Below, in pieces: positions 11,289 to 23,902 of a stretch of 64,000 bases of DNA. The notes under the pieces were generated by a model that saw nothing but the letters and a program-made list of their open reading frames with translations, made no database searches and was not told the origin of the DNA. The stretch is from Leptospira stimsonii (GTDB lineage: Bacteria; Spirochaetota; Leptospiria; Leptospirales; Leptospiraceae), in contig NZ_QHCS01000001.1 of the NCBI RefSeq assembly GCF_003545875.1, positions 248,001 to 312,000 of the forward strand, written 5' to 3'. The first letter of the stretch is position 1. Each line of letters starts with the position of its first letter. The translations under genes were made by a program, and so were the position numbers.

Positions 11289-12024
11289 TAATTTAGAATT
11301 TTTCCCAAAGCCGCTGAAAGGCTTGCGACTCCCAACATTCCACCGAGAATCCAACGTGTCTGTAAAACGATGGATTTATGGATATCGCCGATAGATTTTT
11401 GTAAGTCTTTTCGAACATCCGAGATTTCTGTTTTCACTTCGGTTCTAAAATTGGCGATTTCAGTTTTCAGATTTGCAACCTCAGACCTCATCTCGGTTCG
11501 AAGATCTGTAATTTCCGCTTTCAATTCGGCGTTTCCTTCAGCAATTTCGGTTTTTAACTTCGTTCGTAATTCTATGATTTCAGATTTCAGTTCAGCTCGA
11601 AGTTCCACAATTTCGATTTTCAATTCTTCTCTGAGTTCTGAAATTTCTTACGAAGATTTGCACTATCTGTTTTGAATTCAGATCTGAGCGCGGCCATTTC
11701 AGTTCTCAACTCTGCGATCTCAACGTTTACTTCCGCGCGAAAATTGGAAACTTCACCTCGAACATCCGCGACTTCGATTTTCATTTCATAACGTAATTTT
11801 TCAAGCTCTGCGGAAACGCTTGTTTTCATCGCTTCCTTGTTCAGAAATACATTTCTACTCTCGGAATGAGAAGTTGTATCAAATGGATTTACGGAGGTTT
11901 CAAGTGTAGATGTTCCGGAAGCCATAAAAGCATCGTTTAAGAAAACTACAAATTGATCCGTTCCTTCCGGACCCAAAAGTTCTTCTAACTTACGTGGAAT
12001 TCTATGAATGAAATCCATTCCCAT
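11288..12024 (-). pseudogene. Frameshifted coiled-coil protein with C-terminal membrane helix
   Basis: Two minus-strand frames together look like one gene of about 245 residues. The first (12024 to 11620) begins MGMDFIHRIPRKLEELLG, which I associate with a Leptospira paralogous family, and runs into a heptad pattern. The second (to 11288) continues the heptads (repeats like ELRAELKSE, DLRTEMRSE) and ends with a hydrophobic segment WILGGMLGVASLSAALG. Phase is lost near 11650: CGTAAGAAATTTC would read through as Leu-Arg-Lys-Glu-Ile if one A were restored. The second frame has only a TTG start, with no independent start signal. A sequencing error or programmed shift remains possible. Function of the family is unknown; it is probably a membrane-tethered coiled coil. 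Confidence 0.75.
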
Positions 12025-12545
12025 ATTCGCACCTTCCTTTCTTTTGAGTTCAAGCTCATTTTTTCCTTCTTCACAATACGGTTCCGGAAATCGAAAGGAT
12101 GGTTTTCCAAAGGTGAAATTTTTTACCTCAGTTTAAATAAAGTGCATTTTTTCTGGAGAATTTTGAAAATACTCGGCCCATTCTATTTTTAGGAAGAATC
12201 AATTAGAATTCTATACTATTCTTTAGTTGATCTCACTAAACTCTGCAAACGAAGAATTCTTTTTCGACGTTGTAACAAATTTTTGCCAAAGAGAAATTCA
12301 GATTCTTTCATGGGAGAACGGTTTTTCTTCTTATAAAATGAATAGGTCAAGTCCGTAACCTTTTAGGCTTGAACCAAATTCTTGAAATAGGAAATCCTAC
12401 TTTTTTCATTCAATTCTTAAATGAATGGAAAGTAATTTTGACTTGGGAAAACGAGAACAAATCATTTTTCGCTCAATACTTTTCTTGAATTTCTCCAGTG
12501 AATTCCATAAATGGAACCTGACCGTTTCTGCGGCGGAGATTTGCT
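12025..12545. other. Intergenic region without a recognised gene
   Basis: About 520 bases between two divergent genes. The region is AT-rich. I see no open frame with family features, no tRNA and no strong terminator. It must hold the promoters for the coiled-coil gene (leftward) and the TetR gene (rightward). A GGAG at about 12536 serves as the ribosome site for the TTG start at 12546. No clear operator for the TetR protein was found. Confidence 0.6.
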
Positions 12546-13238
12546 TTGATTTCGAAGAAAACAGTCAAAAATAAGAAAGTTATAAATAGCGAATCAGGGA
12601 AAAATCCATCTTTTTTGGATCCGAGAAAGGAGCCATCCCAAAGAAGATCCATCGACCGTGTACAAAAGATTCTAGACGTCGTTGCAGTGCTTCTGGAACG
12701 GAGCGGAGCGGAAGCGATCACGACCAATATGATCGCTCAAGAAGCGGAAATTCCGATCGGTTCTTTGTATCAATACTTTCCGAACAAACACGCCGTTTTA
12801 AATGCGGTCGGCCAAAGACATTTGGAAAGGGTCAATTTTATGCTTTCTGAAATTTTTCAGTCCGATCTTTCCGGGAGCAACTGGGAAGATTTGATCGACC
12901 TCGTGATCGATTCCTTTGCCAATTTTTATCTCACCGAACCGGGATTTGCTCCCCTCTGGTCTTCTATGAAACAAGATCCGGAGCTGATCGAAATCGATCG
13001 GGAAAACAATTTAAAAATTTCCGAAAATGTTTCTCGAATCCTCTCTCAGTTTCAGGTAAACCCCTCTGAAAATAAAATAATCTCAAGAATTGTCGTGGAA
13101 GTAACGGATGCCATTCTGAACCGTTGGATTCGCGAGCAAAAAGATAAGGAATTTTCAAACCGTATGATCATCGAATTGAAGATCATTCTTAAATCCTATC
13201 TGTCGCGATATTTTCCCGGAGGAAAAGAAAAACTTTGA
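12546..13238 (+). CDS. TetR/AcrR family transcriptional regulator
   Basis: A 230-residue regulator starting at TTG 12546, with GGAG eight bases upstream. A basic N-terminal arm of about 30 residues precedes the helix-turn-helix: ITTNMIAQEAEIPIGSLYQYF, then PNKHAVLNAV. That is the standard TetR signature. The C-terminal ligand/dimer domain (about residues 95-225) has no recognisable ligand class. The stop overlaps the TTG start of the rhomboid gene, so the pair is translationally coupled, and the regulator may control its own operon. I found no clear palindrome upstream. Confidence 0.92.
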   Translation: MISKKTVKNKKVINSESGKNPSFLDPRKEPSQRRSIDRVQKILDVVAVLLERSGAEAITTNMIAQEAEIPIGSLYQYFPNKHAVLNAVGQRHLERVNFMLSEIFQSDLSGSNWEDLIDLVIDSFANFYLTEPGFAPLWSSMKQDPELIEIDRENNLKISENVSRILSQFQVNPSENKIISRIVVEVTDAILNRWIREQKDKEFSNRMIIELKIILKSYLSRYFPGGKEKL

Positions 13239-13900
13239 TTCGGATTCTTCTTTTTGAATTTCCTTTAACTACTTTTTTCGTCTTCTTAATGACTGCGACA
13301 TTCTTTCTGGTAAACATTTTTTTACCCGAACATTTGATCCGTCAGTATTTCCTAAATCATCCAGGACATATACAACCGATCTCTTGGATCGGGGCCGTAT
13401 TCTATCACGGAAGTCTCATTCATCTTTTCGGTAATATGTTTTATCTTTTTTTTCTTGGACGCGCGGTCGAATACAAAGCGGGAAAAGGAAGATGGTTGCT
13501 TTTCTTTTTTATGGCCGCGTTGATTTCTTCTCTTCTGGATTCTTTTATTCGCGGAATCATATTACACGATTCCACTCCGGTTGTTGGCGCTTCGGGAGCG
13601 ATTTCCGGTATCGCCGCCGTTGCCGCTCTGCTCTCTCCATTCTCCTTACGATTTAATCATAAGAACATTCCCTTTCCCGTATTTCTTGTCGCTTGGATCA
13701 TGGTTTATTCGGATATCACAAACGTCTTTACGGACGATGGCGTGGCTCGTTGGGCGCACTTGGGCGGATTTATATCCGTCATCTTTGCCGCGTATTTCCT
13801 GAAACCGACGGAACGAAAACAACTTCATTCAGGTTTCATTCTCAATGTAATTTTTATCATCCTGACTTTGATTCTGGCGTTCTTCTATTCCAATCGTTAG
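13235..13900 (+). CDS. Rhomboid family intramembrane serine protease
   Basis: A 221-residue protein with six predicted membrane helices. The rhomboid marks are in order: HGSLIHLFGNMFYLFFLG (the His/Asn helix), the serine nucleophile in GASGAISG (about residue 117), and the catalytic His in WAHLGGF (about residue 174). Rhomboids cut transmembrane substrates within the bilayer. It starts at TTG 13235, overlapping the TetR stop codon by four bases. No C-terminal extra domain is present. The substrate is not evident from the neighbours. Confidence 0.94.
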   Translation: MIRILLFEFPLTTFFVFLMTATFFLVNIFLPEHLIRQYFLNHPGHIQPISWIGAVFYHGSLIHLFGNMFYLFFLGRAVEYKAGKGRWLLFFFMAALISSLLDSFIRGIILHDSTPVVGASGAISGIAAVAALLSPFSLRFNHKNIPFPVFLVAWIMVYSDITNVFTDDGVARWAHLGGFISVIFAAYFLKPTERKQLHSGFILNVIFIILTLILAFFYSNR

Positions 13901-14003
13901 GAATTGATTCTTCTAAGGTTGTATGAATTCTAAGTTGATTTGAAAATTCCTATCCTTCTTTGGTAGTTTCGTTCTGCAAAATGGGATTTGAAGATAAAAA
14001 TGA

Positions 14004-14495
<492 letters not shown>

Positions 14496-14506
14496 AGAAA
14501 AAGAAT

Positions 14507-15553
14507 ATGACTCCATTTTGGAAAAACGCAATCGCATCTTTGATTTTGATTCCGATATTTTTCGGCATCGCATCCGTATTTTCGGGAAAGGAAGTATCCT
14601 ACGAACAATACAATTTATTGAAACAAAGGGAATATCAAATTCTTTCCGCCGGTTTTGATAGAAACGCAGGTAATATCCTTGTCATTCAACCCGAATGGAG
14701 ACTGGAAGACTTTTCCTCGGAAGAGAGATTTTTGAAATTTTTGGAAAATCCGATCAAACTTGCCAAACAAAAAGGACTTCTCAAAAAAAATACGTTAGTC
14801 GTATTTCCTTCGCACGTTGGAAGCTTTTTATATTTCTTAAATGCGCGTCAGGAAGTCTTTTCGCGACAAAGTCTTGAAAAAGCGTTCTATCTTTTAAAAA
14901 TAGAAAACGGTTTTAAAAATTGGATCGGATCGATCGCCGGAGAAAAACCGAATCCGTATTCAAGAATTGCATCCACGTACCAAAGGATTTTTTCGAATCT
15001 TTCCAGAACGTACGGAGTTTATCTTTTATCGGGCTCCGTTCTTTTACCGGATACGAAAATGGAAAACGGAAACTTGATTTCGAATTCGGACGGAGAATGG
15101 AAAGAATATTCCTTCCTCTTTGAACCGGACGGTAAAATTTCCAAAGAATTTCTCGTTCACAATCCTGCAGAATCATGGAAAAAAGATATTTCCGCTTTTG
15201 CTCAGAATCGACTTTCCTCCAATGAGGAAAATAACGTTTCTCTCGTTACCTATCAATTTCCATTCGCAAGATTCGGAATTTTTTATCTGGAAGAATTTAA
15301 GAATCCTGACTTTCAAGAAAAGATCAGAAAAACTTTTGTTTCGAGGATCATCGCAATCGGAGAAGAATCTTCCGAAACGATTCTCAAAGAATGGGCTACA
15401 AAGTCCAACTTTGAATCCACGATTCGAGTAATCCCTTCCGGTTCCCTAATCGATCGAGAATTCGAAGGTGGGAGCTATGTGAAGACGAGATACGGAGCTC
15501 CGACTCCGGGAGTAAATAGCAAAGAACCTCTCATTCTCAATCTATTCTTATAA
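14507..15553 (+). CDS. Exported nitrilase-fold protein lacking catalytic residues
   Basis: A 348-residue protein from ATG 14507; the frame is open further upstream, but only in NUDIX-coding sequence. An N-terminal hydrophobic segment (about 8-25) suggests export or anchoring. The body resembles the carbon-nitrogen hydrolase fold: ILVIQPEW, NTLVVFPSHVGSFLYF, RTYGVYLLSGSVLLPD, FLFEPDGKIS and FGIFYLEEFKNPD fall in the family order. Where active members have FPE, this has FPS, and where they have the nucleophile Cys (roughly GVLICWD), this has FGIFYLE. Both the Glu and Cys of the Glu-Lys-Cys triad therefore seem lost. This is a probable pseudoenzyme; family placement is by eye. Confidence 0.6.
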   Translation: MTPFWKNAIASLILIPIFFGIASVFSGKEVSYEQYNLLKQREYQILSAGFDRNAGNILVIQPEWRLEDFSSEERFLKFLENPIKLAKQKGLLKKNTLVVFPSHVGSFLYFLNARQEVFSRQSLEKAFYLLKIENGFKNWIGSIAGEKPNPYSRIASTYQRIFSNLSRTYGVYLLSGSVLLPDTKMENGNLISNSDGEWKEYSFLFEPDGKISKEFLVHNPAESWKKDISAFAQNRLSSNEENNVSLVTYQFPFARFGIFYLEEFKNPDFQEKIRKTFVSRIIAIGEESSETILKEWATKSNFESTIRVIPSGSLIDREFEGGSYVKTRYGAPTPGVNSKEPLILNLFL

Positions 15554-15555
15554 TC

Positions 15556-16716
15556 TTATTTGCTACGGACTTCTTCGTAGAGTTTCCAAATACTCCAGTC
15601 TTCCGGTTGAAAATCAAGTTTACTTAAGATCAATTGACCGGATTCGGTCTCACAGACGATACGATCATCTCCGGAAAGCAATGCCCTTTCACAAAGAATC
15701 GGCAGGTTCTGGCTCTTTTTCAAAGGACCCCAGAGGTGAACCTTTCCCGAATATCCGGATAAAAACTCATTCTTCTTCGCTAATTTCCAAGGATAAATTT
15801 CCTTCCGGCTCACCGTAAATAGTTTCGTGATCACCGGCTTGCCTTTAGAGGAAAAGTTGATTCTTCTCAAGTGTAACTTTCCAATTTCACCGCCGATATA
15901 GTAGGCGCTCTCACCGTTTCCGTAGTAGAGAATCGGACTAAGAATATCTTTATCTATTTTTTCAGCCGTCTTTTGCGTGGGATGAAACCAATACAGATTA
16001 TAGGCGCCGGCGTTCCCGGAAAAAATCAAAAAAGAATTTCCCGAGGGATACATCAAAGAACGAGTTTTTAAATTAGGAAACGGAGAAACGATTTTTTCCT
16101 TATTCAAAACCAAAACCGGTTTTCTGGGTTCGACGGTTTTTTCCTCGTAGAGATTATCATCCACGAAATAATAAATTTTTGATCCGTCGGGAAGAATCGA
16201 TCCTCGATTCTTACAGGAAACCTGAGCGCCCGCTTCGTAAGAAAGGCTCGAATCTTTTAAGGAAATCGCAACGTATCTACAACCACCCGACGCCTGCATC
16301 GGATACTCCACGAGCGCATAATTCGCGTTTTGTGAAAGAGATAAGTTCGAAGGAACCTGATCGAGACTTCTGGAATTATTTTCTCCCGCCGAAAGGTCTT
16401 GATAGAATATTTTCTGATCTTCCGTCCAAACCAACTTCAATCGATCGTTGGAAAATTCGATGACTCGCGTAGAATCAGGGGCCTCGGAAGAAAGAATTTC
16501 ATCTCGGTCTTTCGGAGATTGTAGTTTTTCTTTTAACTTTTCAGCGGCCTTTTCGTATTTTTCCTGTTCTACGAGCTCTTGAATCTCTTCGATAAAAGTC
16601 TCATGACTGCTTTTGCAAAGGTTAAAAAAAGAAAACGTAAATAGAATCAAGATCGTATTTTTTAAAAGAATTGCTTTCGATACGGTTCTATTTTTCAAAA
16701 AGGATTCAATATTCAT
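15556..16716 (-). CDS. Lipoprotein with beta-propeller-like body
   Basis: A 386-residue putative lipoprotein. I choose ATG 16716, which puts a signal peptide right at the N-terminus (MNIESFLKN, then ILILFTFSFFNLC, lipobox Cys near residue 32). The longer frame to 16869 would bury it. After a charged region (about 40-75) the protein has repeating short strands with Trp/Tyr and Ser-Gly turns, consistent with a WD40-like propeller. No catalytic motif is seen. It is probably membrane-anchored, facing the periplasm or outer surface. It converges on the nitrilase-like gene, with two bases between stops. Confidence 0.75.
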   Translation of the reverse strand: MNIESFLKNRTVSKAILLKNTILILFTFSFFNLCKSSHETFIEEIQELVEQEKYEKAAEKLKEKLQSPKDRDEILSSEAPDSTRVIEFSNDRLKLVWTEDQKIFYQDLSAGENNSRSLDQVPSNLSLSQNANYALVEYPMQASGGCRYVAISLKDSSLSYEAGAQVSCKNRGSILPDGSKIYYFVDDNLYEEKTVEPRKPVLVLNKEKIVSPFPNLKTRSLMYPSGNSFLIFSGNAGAYNLYWFHPTQKTAEKIDKDILSPILYYGNGESAYYIGGEIGKLHLRRINFSSKGKPVITKLFTVSRKEIYPWKLAKKNEFLSGYSGKVHLWGPLKKSQNLPILCERALLSGDDRIVCETESGQLILSKLDFQPEDWSIWKLYEEVRSK

Positions 16717-16742
16717 AATGTATTTCGGTTTCTCGTTTTCTT

Positions 16743-17354
<612 letters not shown>

Positions 17355-17355
17355 G

Positions 17356-18453
<1,098 letters not shown>

Positions 18454-18519
18454 AGAACTAAATCTTAGAATTTTACAGGTTGATAAATCACGGATCGATC
18501 TCGAACTGGAATTAGAGAA

Positions 18520-20022
18520 ATGTTAAAAGAAATCAGCGAACCTCATAGAACTCTCTGCGGAGAGAGAATCCCGTTCGAAAACATTCATGCGGTATCTGTG
18601 AGCCTACCTCACCTAACGGACGTTATTGGCTACGAGGAAAAAAGAACCGAAACCCTTTCCCGATTAAAGTCGGGTTATCCGAGGTTCGTAGCACATTCTT
18701 ATATTGCTCGGATTCTGGACTACAATAAGGAAAATCGAAAGATTTCCAGTCCTCAGTTTATCGTTTCCTCCCGAAAGGCGGCCGATGCTATCGTTCAGAA
18801 ATTTTCCATTCAAGAATTCGAAATTATCGAAGACGAAGAAATCGTAACTTTGGTCATTCCCGATCTAAAAGAATTGGAAAAAGAAATTCTTTCCTTCATT
18901 CAACACACCGGCTGTCTCGCTTCCTCTCGAAAAGCCGAAGATTTTCTTTTAAAAAAAGGAATACTTCAGGAAATTTTCCGAGAGAAGGTCGAAAAAGACA
19001 ATCCGGTTGAGAAAATTCTTTCTACGCTTTCTTCCTTTTACGGAAATTCAAATCCGGAGATTCTTCTTTCATCTTCCGGCATGAACGGAGTTTATACCGT
19101 CTTTGAAGCGTTCAATGAAATTCAAAAAAAGCAAAACAAAACGATTTGGATCCGTCTTGGCTGGTTATATGTGGATAATATCCGCATCATGGAAAAATAT
19201 ACGAAAGATTCTTACGTGATTCATAACGCGACGGACTTGCAAGATCTTGAACGATTTCTAGACCAAAACGAGGATCGTGTCGCCGGAGTGATCACGGAAT
19301 GTCCGACCAATCCACTTCTCTTGGTCCCAGATTATCAAAAACTAAAATCAATCGTAGATCAATACAGAGTTCCCCTGATCGCGGATATTTCCATTGCCGG
19401 ATCCGCTGTAATCAATGTTCTTCCGTACGTGGATGGAATCGTAGAAAGCCTGACCAAGTTTGCCTGCGGCAACGGAGATCTGATGATGGGCGCTTTGATT
19501 CTAAATCGAAAGTCGCAATGGTTTCAGGAGATTCTTCCTCTATGCAAAAAAATGGTGGAAAGCCCGTATATTCGAGACTGCGAACGACTCGCGTATGAAA
19601 TCAAAGGATATGAAGAACGTGTTCTGAAGATCAGTTCCAATGTAAAAAAATTAGCCGAATTCTTTTCCAGACAACCCGGAATCAAAAACGTTTTTTGGAC
19701 CGGATCTTCCGCTTCCTCGAATCATTTTTCAAAGATTACAAGAATTTCCGGAATTCAAGCAGGGGTTTTATCCATCGAGCTTTCGATTCCTTTGCAATCT
19801 TTTTACGATCGATTGGCGTTGTTAAAGGGTCCGAGTTTCGGAACCGAATTCACATTAAACATGCTTTATGTTTATTTGGCTCACTATGAGTTGGTAACAA
19901 AAAAAGAAGGACTCGAATTCTTAAAAGAAAACGGATTAGATCCCAATCTGATCCGAATCTCCGTAGGAATCGAAGATCCGAATCTTTTGATCCAAGAATA
20001 CAAAAAAGCTCTCGAAGCCTAA
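18520..20022 (+). CDS. Cys/Met-metabolism PLP enzyme with N-terminal extension
   Basis: A 500-residue protein. Residues about 180-490 have the fold-type I layout of cystathionine gamma-synthase-like enzymes: LLSSSGMNGVYTVFEAF, the ECPTNPLLLVPD substrate/cofactor strand, LIADISIAGSA (Asp that contacts the pyridine), and VESLTKFACGNG with the PLP lysine near residue 314. The first 170 residues are extra relative to bacterial MetB. They include a TGCLASSRKAEDFLL segment, which recalls the longer fungal-type cystathionine gamma-synthases. It may act in transsulfuration or methionine synthesis. It converges on the membrane protein gene with a 4-base overlap of ends. Confidence 0.8.
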   Translation: MLKEISEPHRTLCGERIPFENIHAVSVSLPHLTDVIGYEEKRTETLSRLKSGYPRFVAHSYIARILDYNKENRKISSPQFIVSSRKAADAIVQKFSIQEFEIIEDEEIVTLVIPDLKELEKEILSFIQHTGCLASSRKAEDFLLKKGILQEIFREKVEKDNPVEKILSTLSSFYGNSNPEILLSSSGMNGVYTVFEAFNEIQKKQNKTIWIRLGWLYVDNIRIMEKYTKDSYVIHNATDLQDLERFLDQNEDRVAGVITECPTNPLLLVPDYQKLKSIVDQYRVPLIADISIAGSAVINVLPYVDGIVESLTKFACGNGDLMMGALILNRKSQWFQEILPLCKKMVESPYIRDCERLAYEIKGYEERVLKISSNVKKLAEFFSRQPGIKNVFWTGSSASSNHFSKITRISGIQAGVLSIELSIPLQSFYDRLALLKGPSFGTEFTLNMLYVYLAHYELVTKKEGLEFLKENGLDPNLIRISVGIEDPNLLIQEYKKALEA

Positions 20023-20930
20023 ACTCTTGCTTCCGCGGGAACTCCACTTTGCGAAGCCGGATTTCCTTTGAGATGAAAAATTCCTTTGTAAAACGCGAAA
20101 AGAATTCCATATTTAGAAATTCCTAATATATAGAGAACTCCAAGCGCGACGAGGCTTCCAAAAATCCAACCGAGGAAATGAATGATCATACTCGAGAGAA
20201 TCGCAAGCCCGAGAGCTCCTATAAAAACGGAACCGAAAAAGAAAACGATCCTTTGAACCGGGCTTCCTTTTCCTACCTTAGTTTCTTGTTCGAAGGTGAC
20301 ATCATGTAACTCAAGACCTTCTTCCAACCAATTCGACATAATAAAAATCATGATCGGAATCATAATCACTCCCATGACGTACAAGGTGATCGCAACGTCG
20401 GAAGTTAACCAGGAAAGCGCTGTATTCCAAGACCAGTTGTTGAGATATTCTTCTCGAGTTGCCGAAAAGAATCGTTTGTATCCTTCGCCGTCCCAACCGT
20501 GAACGAGGATAAAAAACATTCCAAAGTAACCCAAAATCACTTGTAAAAAGCCGAAGAATTCTTTGGACCTTTCGATCAATTTCCAGACAATCCAAAATGC
20601 AAGAATTCCCTGGGAAACGTTTGTGAAACCGAAAAGTGTGACCAACCAACCCGGCATTGATTTATCCAAAGCATGCATGGTTTCCCAACTCGTGAACTGC
20701 CAAACCAAGTACAAACCCGACGGTCCGAACACGAGCGAAAGGAAGAGCACATTGATCAGAAAATACATCGTTTTCCAAAAGGGGGTTTTTTCATTCTTCC
20801 GCTCGACTTCTTTCAAAATCGAAGAGGAGGAAGAATCCGACGAAGTTTGAATTTTTTTTATCTGACGGGAAGCCGCCATCGCAAAGCCTGCGCCCAATCC
20901 GTAAGCCCAGAAAACATCCACTTGAACCAT
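20019..20930 (-). CDS. Multipass membrane protein under palindromic operator
   Basis: A 303-residue integral membrane protein of about seven helices that I do not recognise. The start is ATG 20930, which has AGGAG eight bases upstream; a TTG two codons earlier (20936) is too close to that site. A Ser-rich cytosolic loop lies at about residues 30-45. The middle contains VHGWDGEGYKRFF and NWSWNTALSWLTSDVA, both Trp-rich. No transporter motif is evident. The neighbouring TetR gene (21033-21644) and a 16-bp palindrome in the promoter (20964-20979) suggest it is the target of that repressor, hence perhaps induced by a small hydrophobic compound. Confidence 0.82.
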   Translation of the reverse strand: MVQVDVFWAYGLGAGFAMAASRQIKKIQTSSDSSSSSILKEVERKNEKTPFWKTMYFLINVLFLSLVFGPSGLYLVWQFTSWETMHALDKSMPGWLVTLFGFTNVSQGILAFWIVWKLIERSKEFFGFLQVILGYFGMFFILVHGWDGEGYKRFFSATREEYLNNWSWNTALSWLTSDVAITLYVMGVIMIPIMIFIMSNWLEEGLELHDVTFEQETKVGKGSPVQRIVFFFGSVFIGALGLAILSSMIIHFLGWIFGSLVALGVLYILGISKYGILFAFYKGIFHLKGNPASQSGVPAEARV

Positions 20931-20963
20931 TTTCAATTCTCCTATCTCTCAAGATTAAAATAA

Positions 20964-20979
20964 GAATGACATGTCATTC
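20964..20979. promoter_or_regulatory. Perfect 16-bp palindrome, probable TetR operator
   Basis: GAATGACATGTCATTC is its own reverse complement. It lies 34-49 bases ahead of the membrane protein start at 20930 and between that gene and the TetR gene stop (21033). Its length and position fit a TetR-dimer site overlapping the promoter. Binding by the adjacent regulator is inferred. Confidence 0.7.
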
Positions 20980-21032
20980 AGTTTTTGCAATCAAAAAAAG
21001 TAGGAACTCCTTCTTTTTCAAAAACACGAATT

Positions 21033-21644
21033 TCACAAATTGGCCTTCATTCCTTCCAACATCAAGTCCGGAACTGCCTTCATCCAACGGGTAGCGTATT
21101 CTCGGTTTGACTTATGAGAAATGGACTGACGAATTCCTTCGAACATCATGGAATTGATCGCTTTGGCTACGACGTCGGTGTCCAAATTTTTTCTTAAAAA
21201 ACCTTTTTTAACCCCGTTGATCAGATAAAGCTCCGTGACTTTCGCGGAAAGATCGTGAGTCTTTTTGATCTTAGTCGCGATAGAATCGTCGATCCCTTGC
21301 GTTTCAAAAAAGAAAACCTGACCGACCCGAACATCCTTCCCGAAAAGTTCGAACAATCCATTCCCGATTTCTCCTATCTGCGATCGATATTCCTCCAAGG
21401 AATTCGATTTATCGGGACTTTGCCTCGCGATCACTTCCGAAAGTTCTTTTTGAATTTGATCGAGAAGACCGTGAAGAATATCGAGTTTATTCTTAAAATA
21501 ACGATAACAGGTTCCGTGTCCGATATCCAATTGAGTTGCGATATCCGCGATTCCCGTGGAATGATATCCTTTTTTTGCAAAGATATCCAGGGCCGCTTCC
21601 AAGATTTCTTCCCTTCTCGCCTGGATTTTTTCTTCTTTTTTCAT
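21033..21644 (-). CDS. TetR/AcrR family transcriptional regulator
   Basis: A 203-residue TetR protein. The N-terminal DNA-binding domain is textbook: EEILEAALDIFAKKGYHSTG, IADIATQLDIGHGTCYRYF, then KNKLDILHGLLD. The C-terminal domain (about 75-200) contains a partly conserved YREYATRW-like stretch near its end. It lies upstream of, and on the same strand as, the membrane protein gene. Between them is the palindrome at 20964-20979, so local repression is the simplest model. The ligand is unknown. Confidence 0.94.
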   Translation of the reverse strand: MKKEEKIQARREEILEAALDIFAKKGYHSTGIADIATQLDIGHGTCYRYFKNKLDILHGLLDQIQKELSEVIARQSPDKSNSLEEYRSQIGEIGNGLFELFGKDVRVGQVFFFETQGIDDSIATKIKKTHDLSAKVTELYLINGVKKGFLRKNLDTDVVAKAINSMMFEGIRQSISHKSNREYATRWMKAVPDLMLEGMKANL

Positions 21645-21696
21645 ACTTCGAGAAGAATGCTGTGAGTCGGACTTTTTTTTGTAAACCAGAAGATTC

Positions 21697-23883
<2,187 letters not shown>

Positions 23884-23902
23884 TAATTAAGTTTGCTCTA
23901 AA

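Noticed and set aside
12473..12727. 84-codon minus-strand frame over the TetR gene start
   Set aside because: It overlaps the well-supported TetR reading frame on the other strand and has no family features.
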